Of a stretch of DNA of 64,000 nucleotides, positions 1-8,539 are shown piece after piece (position 1 is the first letter of the stretch; each line of letters opens with the position of its first letter). The DNA lies in NCBI RefSeq assembly GCF_013359755.1, contig NZ_JABMCJ010000094.1, forward strand, positions 1 to 64,000, in the 5' to 3' direction. The DNA is from Tardiphaga robiniae. GTDB lineage: Bacteria; Pseudomonadota; Alphaproteobacteria; Rhizobiales; Xanthobacteraceae. Both the position numbers and the translations under genes were made by a program. A model generated the notes under the pieces. That model did no database searches. It was not told the DNA's origin and saw only the letters and a program-made list of their open reading frames with translations.

Positions 1-317
1 AGGGAGCCTCAAGCGAGTAAGCCGAACGCGTTTTGACTTGGTCGTCCGTCACACTGTCCAGGGGTCTGTCGATCCCAAGGCCGGCCGTCTCCTTGCCAGT
101 GGCAGTGCTGGCGCAGATCCGTCCTGCCCGAAGACAGACGTCCCCCATGAACCGCGTAACGCCGCATCTCCGGCGTCCACCGCATCCAGCCCCGCGAACG
201 TGACGATCGCGCTCGCCCCTCTCATCGGGGCCGGACGATGGAGAATATAATCCATACAGGGGTGTTGTCAATGGAAGATAGGAAAAATATCTGAAAACTG
301 TCTCGCCGCCCCAAGCT

Positions 318-442
318 GTCATTCCGGGGCACGGGCGCGCCTTCGCGCACGTGAACCCGAAATCCCAGCATGTTCAGCAAAACACACCGAGATTCCGGGC
401 TCAGTCCGGTCCGCTTCGCGGTCCGTCCTGCCCCGGAATGAC
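318..442. repeat. Palindromic intergenic repeat, GTCATTCCGGGGC family
   Basis: The element begins with GTCATTCCGGGGC (318-330) and ends with its exact reverse complement GCCCCGGAATGAC (430-442), so the 125-bp unit can fold into a long imperfect hairpin. Internal arms are also partly complementary. Repeats of this form are common between genes in Bradyrhizobium and relatives. Read as protein it gives nothing meaningful. Confidence 0.8.
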
Positions 443-537
443 GAGCGTGGGTCGGGACTCCCCGGCATCGAACAATACGTATGACGCGAATACCGCCAAA
501 GGCGCCAAAACCGCTGCATTCGTAAGTATCCGGCTAC

Positions 538-603
538 GCGACGAAACAAATCTCCGCTTCCACGAAACAATTTTCTACACGGACGCCATCGGCTGGAAAC
601 CGG
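538..603 (+). promoter_or_regulatory. GAAAC-repeat promoter element shared with the ECF sigma gene
   Basis: Positions 538-575 match positions 37961-37998, upstream of the ECF sigma factor gene, at 33 of 38 bases with no gap. GAAAC occurs at 543, 564 and 596, so the first two boxes are 21 bp apart and the third lies 32 bp further on. The last box, within GGAAACCGG (595-603), could be an ECF-type -35 element. The block ends 81 bp before the ATG at 657, against 86 bp in the other copy. The similarity is seen directly; its role as an activator or sigma site is inference. Confidence 0.6.
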
Positions 604-656
604 CCGGGACTACACCTCCATGCAATAAGTAGCCGCGTAGACGGCAGGAGGCCGCC

Positions 657-854
657 ATGAACCACTCGATCCACAGCGCAGACCGCAGCACGCATCTGAA
701 GATCGTCGTTGTCGCCCTGGTTGCCGGCATCGCGGTTGCAGGTTTCGGCATTGCCGCCCGCACGGGCACCAGCGACGGCACCCAGACGGCCCGCGTCATC
801 AAGGCCGGTCAGCCGACCGCGCTCACCAGTTCGAACACGACGGCGGTTCGCTGA
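657..854 (+). CDS. Small single-pass membrane protein (65 aa)
   Basis: This is a 65-residue protein with a polar N-terminus, one hydrophobic segment at about residues 16-34 (KIVVVALVAGIAVAGFGIA) and a Thr/Ser-rich tail, so either a membrane-anchored peptide or one with an uncleaved signal. A strong ribosome binding site (GGCAGGAGG) sits 6-8 bases before the ATG. No catalytic motif is present and the function is unknown. The upstream region carries the GAAAC element that is almost identical to the one in front of the ECF sigma gene at 38085, suggesting that this peptide is a target of that sigma factor or of the neighbouring response regulator. Confidence 0.75.
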   Translation: MNHSIHSADRSTHLKIVVVALVAGIAVAGFGIAARTGTSDGTQTARVIKAGQPTALTSSNTTAVR

Positions 855-1029
855 TTATCGCATCAGGACACCGGACCGGTTTGACTTAAATCAGCGTGAT
901 GTGCCGCTGATCCCGGGATCAGCGACATGCGCCGGTGATGCCGGCGCACCGCGCGTTTCAACCTTGGCACCCTCGACAGCCCTTCTGCCCTGCCATAGTA
1001 AATCCTTGAGCGCATCGACGCGCCCGAAG

Positions 1030-2253
1030 ATGCAGGACAGACCTTTGACTGTGACAGATGTGGCGCCGGGTGCAGGCGAAGCCAACAGCACCATTCGTCA
1101 GGCTTCCGCGACGAGCCCCCAAACTGCAACCGACGCGATCATCAATTCCTATGCCGGCCGATCGATGCCTATCGATCATCTGCGGACCTTCGTCACGCCC
1201 GAGATGAATTTCGCGACGCGCACCATCAAGGCGGGCGCACCGGTGCGGCCACTGATCTATAGCAAGCACACGCTGCCTGACTTTCCGATCGTCTCCAATG
1301 GCGCGAGTTACGACATCTACGACTATGTTTCGCGCAACCGCGTCGCCGGAATTCTGGTGATGAAGGACGACGAGGTTCTGCTCGAACATTACGATCTCGG
1401 TATCGAGGCATCGACACGCTGGCTGTCGATGTCGATGGCGAAATCCTTCAGCACCACACTGATCGGCGCTGCCATCCAGGACGGGTACATCAAGAGCGTC
1501 GACGATCCGCTGGTGACTTATCTTCCCGAATTTTCCGGCACCGCCTATGAGGGCGTCAGCGTGAAGACGCTGATGCAGATGACGTCAGGTGTGCGCTGGA
1601 GCGACGATCAGACCGACGCACAGTCCGAACGCCGCAAGCTGCTCGAATTGCAGGTGGCCCAGCAGCCCGGCGCCATCATGCGCTACATGGCGGAGCGTCC
1701 GCGCGCCGCGACGCCCGGCACGCAATGGACCTATTCGACCGGCGATACCCATGTTGTCGGCGCGCTGGTGAAGGCGGCCACCGGCAAATGGCTGAGCGAT
1801 TATCTCTCGGAGAAGATCTGGTCCAGACTCGGCATGGAGGCCGATGGATGCTGGTGGCTGGAAGCACCGGGCGGACTGGAAGTCGCCGGCAGCGGGATGT
1901 TTGCCACCCTGCGCGACTATGCACGCTTCGGCCGTTTCATTCTCGATGACGGCGTGATTGATGGAGAGCGCGTGCTGCCGGAAGGCTGGATGCGTGCGGC
2001 CGGCGCCGCGTGTGAGATCAACGGCCAGCGCGTCGATTACGGCTATATGTGGTGGATCGTACCGGGCGCGGACGGCTCGCTCGATGACGGCGCTTTCACC
2101 GCACGCGGGATATTCGGGCAACTGATGTATATCAATCCCAAGCATCGCGTGATCTGCGCGGTGCTGAGCGCGCGGTCGAAGCCACCGACGATGGTGAATC
2201 CGGCGGTGGCGGACAATGCGTTCTTCAATGCGGTGGTGAAGGCGCTGAAGTAA
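1030..2253 (+). CDS. Serine hydrolase, beta-lactamase / 6-aminohexanoate-dimer hydrolase type
   Basis: The product (407 aa from the ATG at 1030) belongs to the class C beta-lactamase-like serine hydrolases, which include esterases, DD-peptidases and the nylon-oligomer hydrolase NylB. The SxxK catalytic motif is visible as SMAK at about residues 135-138, and a Tyr-containing WTYSTGD stretch near residue 240 is in the place of the second catalytic motif. The C-terminal part has the usual GYMWW segment. There is no convincing signal peptide, so it is probably cytoplasmic. The open frame continues upstream to 709, but that part overlaps the small gene at 657 and looks non-coding. The ribosome binding site is weak, so the start is uncertain, with GTG 1050 as an alternative. 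The substrate is unknown. Confidence 0.8.
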   Translation: MQDRPLTVTDVAPGAGEANSTIRQASATSPQTATDAIINSYAGRSMPIDHLRTFVTPEMNFATRTIKAGAPVRPLIYSKHTLPDFPIVSNGASYDIYDYVSRNRVAGILVMKDDEVLLEHYDLGIEASTRWLSMSMAKSFSTTLIGAAIQDGYIKSVDDPLVTYLPEFSGTAYEGVSVKTLMQMTSGVRWSDDQTDAQSERRKLLELQVAQQPGAIMRYMAERPRAATPGTQWTYSTGDTHVVGALVKAATGKWLSDYLSEKIWSRLGMEADGCWWLEAPGGLEVAGSGMFATLRDYARFGRFILDDGVIDGERVLPEGWMRAAGAACEINGQRVDYGYMWWIVPGADGSLDDGAFTARGIFGQLMYINPKHRVICAVLSARSKPPTMVNPAVADNAFFNAVVKALK

Positions 2254-2259
2254 ATCTCC

Positions 2260-2288
2260 GTCATGCCCGGGCTTGTCCCGGCCATGAC
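2260..2288. repeat. Short palindromic repeat, possible bidirectional terminator
   Basis: GTCATGCCCGGGC and GCCCGGG-like arms fold into a hairpin bounded by GTCATG and CATGAC, between two convergent genes. The unit is of a type commonly dispersed in Bradyrhizobium genomes. Its place between convergent stop codons fits a transcription end, but there is no T-run. Confidence 0.6.
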
Positions 2289-2324
2289 GTGGAGACAGCG
2301 GTGCGAAGCCACGCTCACATGTGA

Positions 2325-2708
2325 CTAGTGAAAATCCGCCGGGGTCAGTTCGATCGGCTGGCCATGCGGCGTGCGATCGGCGGCGTGGTCCCAGGCATCG
2401 CGGTAGCGATGCAGCGCATCCGCCGTCGTCACACCCTTTTCGGCGATCAGGTTTTCCAGCGTCGCCAGCCAGTGCCGGTAATAGGTCTCGCCGGTGTCGG
2501 CATCGCCGCCCGCCTGGGCGCGCTTGATCTCGGCAGCCAGCGCCGCAGCCCATTCCGTCCAGGTGAACACGCCGCGCTCATGCAGCGTCACGGCCATGGC
2601 AAAGGCCTGGGCCTCCCACGGCTCGCGAAACACCGGACCCTCGGCGTCACAGGGGATGCTCGGGATTTCGGCCGTCGCACGGGTTGCAGCTTGAGTATTG
2701 GTCGTCAT
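2325..2708 (-). CDS. Nitrile hydratase accessory-type protein (orphan)
   Basis: The protein resembles the accessory/activator proteins of nitrile hydratase, which share a fold with the N-terminal part of the beta subunit. The signature block FREPWEAQAFAMAV, followed by LHERGVFTWTEW, and the later YYRHWLATLENLI segment are characteristic. Members normally help insert the cobalt or iron centre into the alpha subunit. No nitrile hydratase alpha or beta gene lies within this window, so it is either an orphan or serves enzymes coded elsewhere. The start at 2708 has GGAG eight bases upstream; an in-frame ATG at 2726 with AGGA is nearly as good and would add six residues. Confidence 0.75.
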   Translation of the reverse strand: MTTNTQAATRATAEIPSIPCDAEGPVFREPWEAQAFAMAVTLHERGVFTWTEWAAALAAEIKRAQAGGDADTGETYYRHWLATLENLIAEKGVTTADALHRYRDAWDHAADRTPHGQPIELTPADFH

Positions 2709-2952
2709 CACACCGGCTCCAGACATCAGGCGAATCCTACACCGACGCGCGCCTCACGCAAATGTCGCTGCGTGACGCGCATGGCAGGTGTCTAATTCCT
2801 GACCTGCGAGAAAAACTCCAACATAAAGCGCGATATGCGGCGCGTTGCCCCGTCTGCAGGCTCACACTGCACAATCTGCGATCTTGCTCCGCTGAATAAT
2901 TTTGGCGTACCCGTCGCTGCACTCGATCCCGTGAATAAAAGGTAGACTTAAG

Positions 2953-4599
2953 ATGGAAAAGCCAAGCCTCATCCTGACCGGAGGACGTGTGTTCTGTGGT
3001 CTCAACGAGGGCTTTGTCGAAGCCATCGCGATCGCATCGGGACGCGTGCTGGCGACAGGTTCGGCCCAGACAATCGCCGAGCTTGCCGGACCGGATACGC
3101 GCATCATCGAACTCGCCGGCCGCACCGCCATCCCGGGCCTGAACGACGCCCATATGCATTTGTTGCCGCTCGGCCTGACCATGACCGAGATCAATCTGCG
3201 GCCGGAGACCGGCGCTAACTCGATCGGCGAAATCCTGCGCCGCGTCGCCGAGAAGGCGAAGACCGCCAAGCCCGGCGAATGGATTAATGGCCGCGGCTAT
3301 GACCATTACGAGCTCGCGGAAAAGCGTCATCCCACCGCGGAAGAGCTCGATCAGGTCGCGCCGAACAATCCGGTCTATCTCAAGCGCACCTGCGGCCATG
3401 TCGCCGTGATCAACACACAGGCGATGCGCGCGGCCGGCATCGGCCACAACACGCCGCAGCCCGATGGCGGCATGATCGAACGCCGCGACAACAAGCTGAC
3501 CGGCCTGCTCGCCGAACGCGCGCTGCGCCTGATCGTCGACGCCGCGCCGAAGCCCAGCGCCGAACGCCTGCGCGATGCGATCGACCGCGCCAGCCGGTTC
3601 ATGCTCGAGCAAGGCTTCACCAGCGTGATGGATGCCGCGGTCGGCATGGCCGCGGGCATGGATGAGATCGATGCCTACGAGCATCTTGCGAAATCGAACA
3701 CGCTGCCGATCCGCACCTGGGTCTGTATCTACGGCAACACCGACGGCATCGGCGATCAGGCCCATGCTGCAGGTTATCGCTTCGGCCGCGAAGTCGGCAT
3801 GCTCCGCTATGGTGCAATGAAAGTGTTCGGTGACGGCAGCGCCGGCGGCCTCACCGCTGCGATGTCCGAGCCCTATCTGGTTGGCGATCCCGATAACCGC
3901 GGCATCTTCTGCTACACCGACAAGGAAATGCACGACTATCTCGCGCATTATCACGACCTCGGCTACCAGCTCGCGATCCACGCCATCGGCGACGCCGCCA
4001 TCGAGCAAGTGCTGTCAGGGATCGAGAAGGCAGGTACGGCGGAGAACCCGATCCTCGGCCGGCGCCACCGCATCGAGCATTGCGGCTTCCTGAGCGACAG
4101 CCAGATCGCACGCATGGCCGCCTCGGGCATCGATCCGGTCCCGCAGCCGGTCTTCATGTATGAATTCGGCGATCTCTACATCACCAATCTCGGCCAGGCG
4201 CGCACCGATGTCGCCTATCCCATGCGCAAGTGGTTCGACGCCGGCCTGCATCCGGCAGCGAGTTCGGACGCACCGGTCTCCACCACCGATCCGTTCAAGA
4301 ACCTGTTCACGATGACGACGCGCATGTCCAACCGCCATACATTGCTGGGCGAAGGACAGAAGCTGTCGATGGCGGAAGCGATCCACGCCTACACCTATTT
4401 CGGCGCCTATACGCAATTCGCCGAAGATCGCATGGGCCGTCTGGTGCCGGGCCAGCTCGCAGATATCGCCGTGCTCAGCCACGATGTCTTCACCTGTGCG
4501 CCCGAGGAAGTCGAGAAAGACACCCGCTGCGACCTCACCATTCTCGGTGGCGACGTCGTCTTCGACAGGCTGGGTCAGGTCGCGGTCGCGGCGGAATAG
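2953..4599 (+). CDS. Amidohydrolase family protein, YtcJ type
   Basis: This 548-residue enzyme is a metal-dependent amidohydrolase of the YtcJ / N-substituted-formamide-deformylase branch. The metal-binding HxH appears in NDAHMHLL (residues 63-70), a His in LAIHAIGDAA near residue 344, a further His in RRHRIEHCGF, and the last Asp in ASSDAPV near residue 440. The length fits the family (about 540-560). There is no signal peptide, so it acts in the cytoplasm. It lies back to back with the orphan nitrile-hydratase accessory gene and faces the importer operon, suggesting hydrolysis of an amide-like compound, but the substrate cannot be told from sequence. Confidence 0.9.
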   Translation: MEKPSLILTGGRVFCGLNEGFVEAIAIASGRVLATGSAQTIAELAGPDTRIIELAGRTAIPGLNDAHMHLLPLGLTMTEINLRPETGANSIGEILRRVAEKAKTAKPGEWINGRGYDHYELAEKRHPTAEELDQVAPNNPVYLKRTCGHVAVINTQAMRAAGIGHNTPQPDGGMIERRDNKLTGLLAERALRLIVDAAPKPSAERLRDAIDRASRFMLEQGFTSVMDAAVGMAAGMDEIDAYEHLAKSNTLPIRTWVCIYGNTDGIGDQAHAAGYRFGREVGMLRYGAMKVFGDGSAGGLTAAMSEPYLVGDPDNRGIFCYTDKEMHDYLAHYHDLGYQLAIHAIGDAAIEQVLSGIEKAGTAENPILGRRHRIEHCGFLSDSQIARMAASGIDPVPQPVFMYEFGDLYITNLGQARTDVAYPMRKWFDAGLHPAASSDAPVSTTDPFKNLFTMTTRMSNRHTLLGEGQKLSMAEAIHAYTYFGAYTQFAEDRMGRLVPGQLADIAVLSHDVFTCAPEEVEKDTRCDLTILGGDVVFDRLGQVAVAAE

Positions 4600-4784
4600 A
4601 GAGCGCGCGAGATAAGGCAGCACGCGGTCTATACCCGCTGCTCCAATATCCAATCTCGACTGCGGACTTTCCGATCCAAATATTCAACGGTCAACCATAT
4701 CGCATCAGAACGCTTGAGGCATCCGAGCCGCACTCCAACAGGAGCAGCAAGGACGCCTCAAGCGGCTAGCGCTCTGCCGGCGGC

Positions 4785-5189
4785 TTACTCCACCTTACCC
4801 ATTTCCTTGAGCACTTCATTGGCGGCCTTGAACGCATCGAGGCCGGCCGGGATGCCGCAATAGACCGTGGCGTGCAGCAGCACTTCCTTGATCTCGTCGA
4901 CAGTGACGCCATTGGTGATCGCACCGCGGGTATGCAGCTTGATTTCCGGCGCGCGGTTCAGCGCCGTCAGCATTGCGAGGTTCAGCATGCTGCGGGTCTT
5001 GCGATCGAGGCCCGGACGATTCCACGCATAGCCCCAACACCATTCGGTGGTGATGTGCTGGAACGACATCATGAAGTCATTGGTCGACTGCATCGACTTG
5101 TCGACATAGGCCGCGCCGAGAACTTCGCGCCGCGCGGCAAGACCGATGTCGAACATTCCGCCGAGTGTGATGTTCTGATCGTAGCTCAT
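4785..5189 (-). CDS. Carboxymuconolactone decarboxylase (PcaC-like) family protein
   Basis: The 134-residue product is a small all-helical protein of the 4-carboxymuconolactone decarboxylase family. The C-terminal EVLLHATVYCGIPAG block (about residues 102-116) is the PcaC-type signature. PcaC itself decarboxylates a lactone in protocatechuate breakdown, but relatives serve other ring or lactone pathways. The ATG has a good AAGGA site (in AAGGACTACAAT). It is the last gene of the liv operon, 60 bases after livF, so it probably acts on a breakdown product of the imported compound. There is no pcaB, pcaD or pcaGH nearby, which speaks against a standard protocatechuate role. Confidence 0.85.
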   Translation of the reverse strand: MSYDQNITLGGMFDIGLAARREVLGAAYVDKSMQSTNDFMMSFQHITTEWCWGYAWNRPGLDRKTRSMLNLAMLTALNRAPEIKLHTRGAITNGVTVDEIKEVLLHATVYCGIPAGLDAFKAANEVLKEMGKVE

Positions 5190-5249
5190 ATTGTAGTCCT
5201 TCCGTTTGCGATTGCTAAGGGTTCGACGTCGTTCGCCCGTCTGCCTCGA

Positions 5250-5972
5250 TCATATGCCGAGATAGGCCGCGCGAACGGCAGGATTTTCATTTAATTCTGC
5301 AGACGTGCCCTGCAGTGCGATGCGACCGCTTTCCAGCACATAGCCGCGTGTCGCGACGTCGAGCGCCAGTCCGACATTCTGCTCGACCAGCAATATCGAG
5401 GTTCCTCGACTGTGGATCTTGGTGAAGGCGTCGTGCATCTCCTCGACGACCTTCGGCGCCAGACCGTGGCTCGGCTCATCCAGCAGCAACAGCTTCGGCT
5501 GCAGCATCAGCGCGCGCCCGACAGCGACCATCTGCTGCTCACCGCCCGAGAGCGTGCCGGCCAACTGGCCGCGCCGCTCTCGCAGACGCGGGAACAGTTC
5601 GAAGATGCCTTCCATGCGCGACGACAGATCCTTGGCATGGCGCGCGGTGAAGGCACCGAGCATCAGGTTTTCTTCCACCATCATATCCGAAAACACATGG
5701 CGCCCTTCGGGAACATGCGCGATGCCCAGCGTGGGGATGTCATGCGAGGCGCGGCTCGACAGATCATTGCCTGCAAAACGCAACGTGCCGGTGACATGCG
5801 GCACCAAGCGCGAGATCGCGCGCAGGATCGTGCTCTTGCCGGCGGTATTGGCGCCGATGATGCAGACGAACTCGCCTTCGAACATCTGTAGATCGATGCC
5901 GTGCAGGACTTCGATCTCGCCGTAACCGGCATTGAGGCCCTTGATCTCGAGCAATGGCTGAGACGCACTCAT
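5250..5972 (-). CDS. livF: ABC transporter ATP-binding protein, LivF family
   Basis: This 240-residue ATPase is the second nucleotide-binding subunit of a branched-chain-amino-acid-type (HAAT) importer. Visible elements are Walker A GANTAGKST (residues 37-45), signature LSGGEQQMVAVGRA near residue 140, and Walker B LLLLDEP followed by SHGLAP. Walker A has Thr where this subfamily usually has Gly, and His replaces the common Leu/Met after DEPS; both are tolerated by the general P-loop pattern. Its start overlaps the livG stop by four bases (ATGA), typical of translational coupling. Substrate identity rests with the binding protein and is unknown. Confidence 0.93.
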   Translation of the reverse strand: MSASQPLLEIKGLNAGYGEIEVLHGIDLQMFEGEFVCIIGANTAGKSTILRAISRLVPHVTGTLRFAGNDLSSRASHDIPTLGIAHVPEGRHVFSDMMVEENLMLGAFTARHAKDLSSRMEGIFELFPRLRERRGQLAGTLSGGEQQMVAVGRALMLQPKLLLLDEPSHGLAPKVVEEMHDAFTKIHSRGTSILLVEQNVGLALDVATRGYVLESGRIALQGTSAELNENPAVRAAYLGI

Positions 5973-6694
5973 TTGTGGGCCTCCATCGAACGGCCGAGAT
6001 AGGCTTCCACCACCACCGGATCGTTCGCCACCTGCTCCGGCGTGCCATCGGCCAGAAGGCGACCGAAGTTCAGCACCAGGATGCGATCGCAGATCGTCAT
6101 GATTGCGCGCATATGATGCTCGACAACCAGCAGCGTGATGCCGTCGTCGCGCAGCGAGCGGATCAGGTTCATGATCTCCTGCATCTCAACCGGGTTGAGC
6201 GCCGCCATCACCTCATCGAGCAGCAGTACTTTGGGGCCGGTGCACAATGCGCGTGCCAGTTCGACGCGCGCACGCTCGGGGAATGAGAGATTGCCGGCAA
6301 GCTTGTGAGCAACGGATTTGAGCCCGACGCGGTCGAGGCAGATCAACGCCTCCTTGCGCGCAGTCTCTACATCGTGGCGCAACAGGCCTGCGGTGAGCAC
6401 GTTGTCGAGCACCGAACTTTCGGCAAACAGCGCCACGTTCTGGAACGTCTTGGTCATGCCGAGCGCCGCGACCTTGTGCGGCTTCTGGCCAACGACGCTG
6501 GTGCCGTCGAGCTGGATCGAGCCACTGTCCGGGCGAATGAGGCCGACCAGCGTACTGAAGAACGTCGTCTTGCCGGCACCGTTGGGCCCGATCAGGCCGA
6601 CGATCTGTCCTTTCGGCACCGAGAATGTCACGTCGGACAGCGCCTGAAGCCCGCCGAAGCGACGCGAGATGCCACGCACATCGAGAATGGTCAT
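5969..6694 (-). CDS. livG: ABC transporter ATP-binding protein, LivG family
   Basis: The 241-residue product is the first ATPase of the same importer. Walker A GPNGAGKTT lies at residues 38-46, the signature region reads LSFPERARVELARAL (the usual LSGGQ is LSFPE, as is frequent in LivG), and Walker B is VLLLDEVMAALNP; the C-terminal extension YLGRS is typical. The start at 6694 overlaps the livM stop as ATGA. The same frame stays open upstream of this start, but that part lies antiparallel in frame to livM and is not coding. Confidence 0.93.
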   Translation of the reverse strand: MTILDVRGISRRFGGLQALSDVTFSVPKGQIVGLIGPNGAGKTTFFSTLVGLIRPDSGSIQLDGTSVVGQKPHKVAALGMTKTFQNVALFAESSVLDNVLTAGLLRHDVETARKEALICLDRVGLKSVAHKLAGNLSFPERARVELARALCTGPKVLLLDEVMAALNPVEMQEIMNLIRSLRDDGITLLVVEHHMRAIMTICDRILVLNFGRLLADGTPEQVANDPVVVEAYLGRSMEAHK

Positions 6695-7662
6695 GAGCGT
6701 GCCTTGCTCGAGAAGCGCGCCATCAGCGAATCGAACACGGTGATGAAGCCCCGTGGACGCCACAGAATGACGGCGATCAGAATGACGCCGAAGATCAGTT
6801 GCGACAGGCCCGCCGCGCCCGACGAGAACAGATCGTTCATCAGCTCCTCCACGGGGATGATGAACAATGCGCCGAGGATCGGACCGATCGCCGTACCGAC
6901 GCCGCCCAGAATAGCGATCAACGCGACACGAATGGAGATGGACGCGGCGCTGAACACCGTATCCGGATCGAAGAACACCGCGACCTGTGCATAAAGCGTG
7001 CCCAGCATGGCCATCAGCACGCCGGAGATCACCGCAGTCTGCAGCTTCACCTTGGTGGTGTCGATGCCGATCACTTCCGCAGCAGCCGGATTTTCCTTGA
7101 TGGCGCGCAGCCGATAACCCATGGCACTGCGCCGGATCGCCTCGAAGATGACCGTCACGATGATCAGGGCAATCAGCGCGATATAGGCATGCGGCAGCAG
7201 CTGCTTGAACGAATAGGCCGCGATGCTGGGCGGCACGAACGGCACCGAGAGGCCGACCGGCCCGCCGGTGAGCGACGTCCAGACATTGGCGATGACGCGC
7301 ATCACCTCGCCGAACGCCAGCGTGGCCAACGCAAAGTAGTGTCCCTGCAATCGCATAGTCGGGACGGCAATGATCAGTGCCGCAACGCCACCGAGAAAGC
7401 CGCCGGCAAACATGCCGATCCACGGGCTGATGCCGAATTTCAGCACCAGGATGGTGGATGTATAGGCGCCGATGCCGAAGAAAGCTGCGTGGCCGAGCGA
7501 CGTCTGATTGGCCAGACCGCCGATGATGTTCCAGACCTGCGCCATCGCTGCGAATAGCAGCGTGAAGGTGAGCACGCGGATCCAGTATCCGGTCGGGCTG
7601 AGCAGCAGCGGCAACACAGCCGCAATGGCGATCACAGCCAGAATTGCGATCCAGCGTTTCAT
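6691..7662 (-). CDS. livM: Branched-chain-type ABC transporter permease, LivM family
   Basis: A 323-residue inner-membrane permease with about nine to ten hydrophobic segments. The block GGLANQTSLGHAAFFGIGAY near residue 45 is diagnostic for LivM, and AIKENPAAAEVIGID near residue 190 is the cytoplasmic loop that contacts the ATPases. GGGAGCATCCCG precedes the ATG at 7662, which supports this start over the longer open frame. Start and stop overlap livH and livG by four bases, so it sits in the middle of a tightly coupled operon. Confidence 0.93.
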   Translation of the reverse strand: MKRWIAILAVIAIAAVLPLLLSPTGYWIRVLTFTLLFAAMAQVWNIIGGLANQTSLGHAAFFGIGAYTSTILVLKFGISPWIGMFAGGFLGGVAALIIAVPTMRLQGHYFALATLAFGEVMRVIANVWTSLTGGPVGLSVPFVPPSIAAYSFKQLLPHAYIALIALIIVTVIFEAIRRSAMGYRLRAIKENPAAAEVIGIDTTKVKLQTAVISGVLMAMLGTLYAQVAVFFDPDTVFSAASISIRVALIAILGGVGTAIGPILGALFIIPVEELMNDLFSSGAAGLSQLIFGVILIAVILWRPRGFITVFDSLMARFSSKARS

Positions 7663-8519
7663 CGGGATGCTCCCACGAGGCCTTGCGGCCTCACCGCGAG
7701 CACGAAGATAAAGACGATGAACAGAATGAGGTTCTGCAACTGGATCGGAAAGAACAGCGAGGACAATGCCTGAATGACGCCCACCGCGAGCCCGCCAACG
7801 ACGGCACCCGCAACGCTGCCGAGACCACCGAGCACAACGACGGTGAACATCAGCACGACGAACTGGCCACCGACCCCGGGGAAGACAGTGACATAAGGCA
7901 GGATCACCGCGCCGCCGAAGGCCGTGAGGCCGACGCCGAGTGCGAAGGCGATCTTGTACATCAATGCCGTATCGATCCCCATCAGCTGCGCAGCCATCGG
8001 GTTCTGCGCCGTCGCGCGCATCGCCCGGCCGAACCAGCTCGTGCGCATGAACCACCACAGGGCCAGACCGCAGGCCAGCGACATGCCGAAGGCAATCAGA
8101 TACGGCACGCTGATGAACAGCGCGCCGAGCGACAGCGACATGATCTGGTAGGACGTGGTCACCGAACGAAACTGCGAGCCGAACAGCAGCAGCGATCCAT
8201 TTTCGATCACGATCAACAGACCAACGGTGAGGAAGATCTGCGCCACCGAGGGCGCCTTCAACACACGCGCGATCAACTGCCCCTGCACCAGCCAGCCGAT
8301 GCCGAACGCCACCGCGAAGGACAGCGGCGCGGCCAGCACCGGATCAAGGCCGAGATAGGCCCAAGCGAACCAGGACACGAACATGCCGATCATCAGGAAT
8401 TCCGCCTGCGCGAAATTCACGATGCCCATCACGCCATAAACCAGCGTCAAGCCGATGGAGATGACGGCGTAGACGCCGCCCACCAACAACCCATCGATTA
8501 TTGCTTGTAGAAATGACAC
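7659..8519 (-). CDS. livH: Branched-chain-type ABC transporter permease, LivH family
   Basis: A 286-residue integral membrane protein with eight or so hydrophobic helices. Typical LivH features are GGVYAVISIGLTLVYGVMGIVNFA at the N-terminus (residues 14 onward) and MRATAQNPMAAQLMGID in the loop that meets the ATPases. It pairs with LivM to form the channel. It follows the binding-protein gene after 20 bases and overlaps livM by four. Confidence 0.93.
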   Translation of the reverse strand: MSFLQAIIDGLLVGGVYAVISIGLTLVYGVMGIVNFAQAEFLMIGMFVSWFAWAYLGLDPVLAAPLSFAVAFGIGWLVQGQLIARVLKAPSVAQIFLTVGLLIVIENGSLLLFGSQFRSVTTSYQIMSLSLGALFISVPYLIAFGMSLACGLALWWFMRTSWFGRAMRATAQNPMAAQLMGIDTALMYKIAFALGVGLTAFGGAVILPYVTVFPGVGGQFVVLMFTVVVLGGLGSVAGAVVGGLAVGVIQALSSLFFPIQLQNLILFIVFIFVLAVRPQGLVGASR

Positions 8520-8539
8520 TGCGATCTTTCTTCAGTTCG

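Larger units (their letters stand above)
1..656. other. Stretch without a convincing gene
   Basis: No protein in this stretch can be supported. Short open frames exist on both strands between 38 and 255, but they overlap each other, have no recognisable domain and no clear ribosome binding site. The part from 318 to 442 is a palindromic repeat and the part from 538 to 603 looks like the promoter zone of the small gene at 657. The first 300 bases could be a degenerate repeat or the end of a unit that begins outside the window. Confidence 0.5.

Noticed and set aside
38-255. Overlapping short open frames on both strands near the left edge
   Set aside because: They have no ribosome site, no recognised domain and lie on top of each other. 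GC-rich DNA gives such frames by chance. A repeat origin is possible but cannot be shown here.
709-1029. Upstream extension of the serine hydrolase frame to 709
   Set aside because: It overlaps the well-supported small gene at 657-854 in another frame and its translation is Arg/Pro/Ser-rich as expected for a shadow frame.
2737-4008. 423-codon open frame opposite the amidohydrolase gene
   Set aside because: It is antisense to a clear enzyme gene, shows no domain and owes its length to third-position GC bias.
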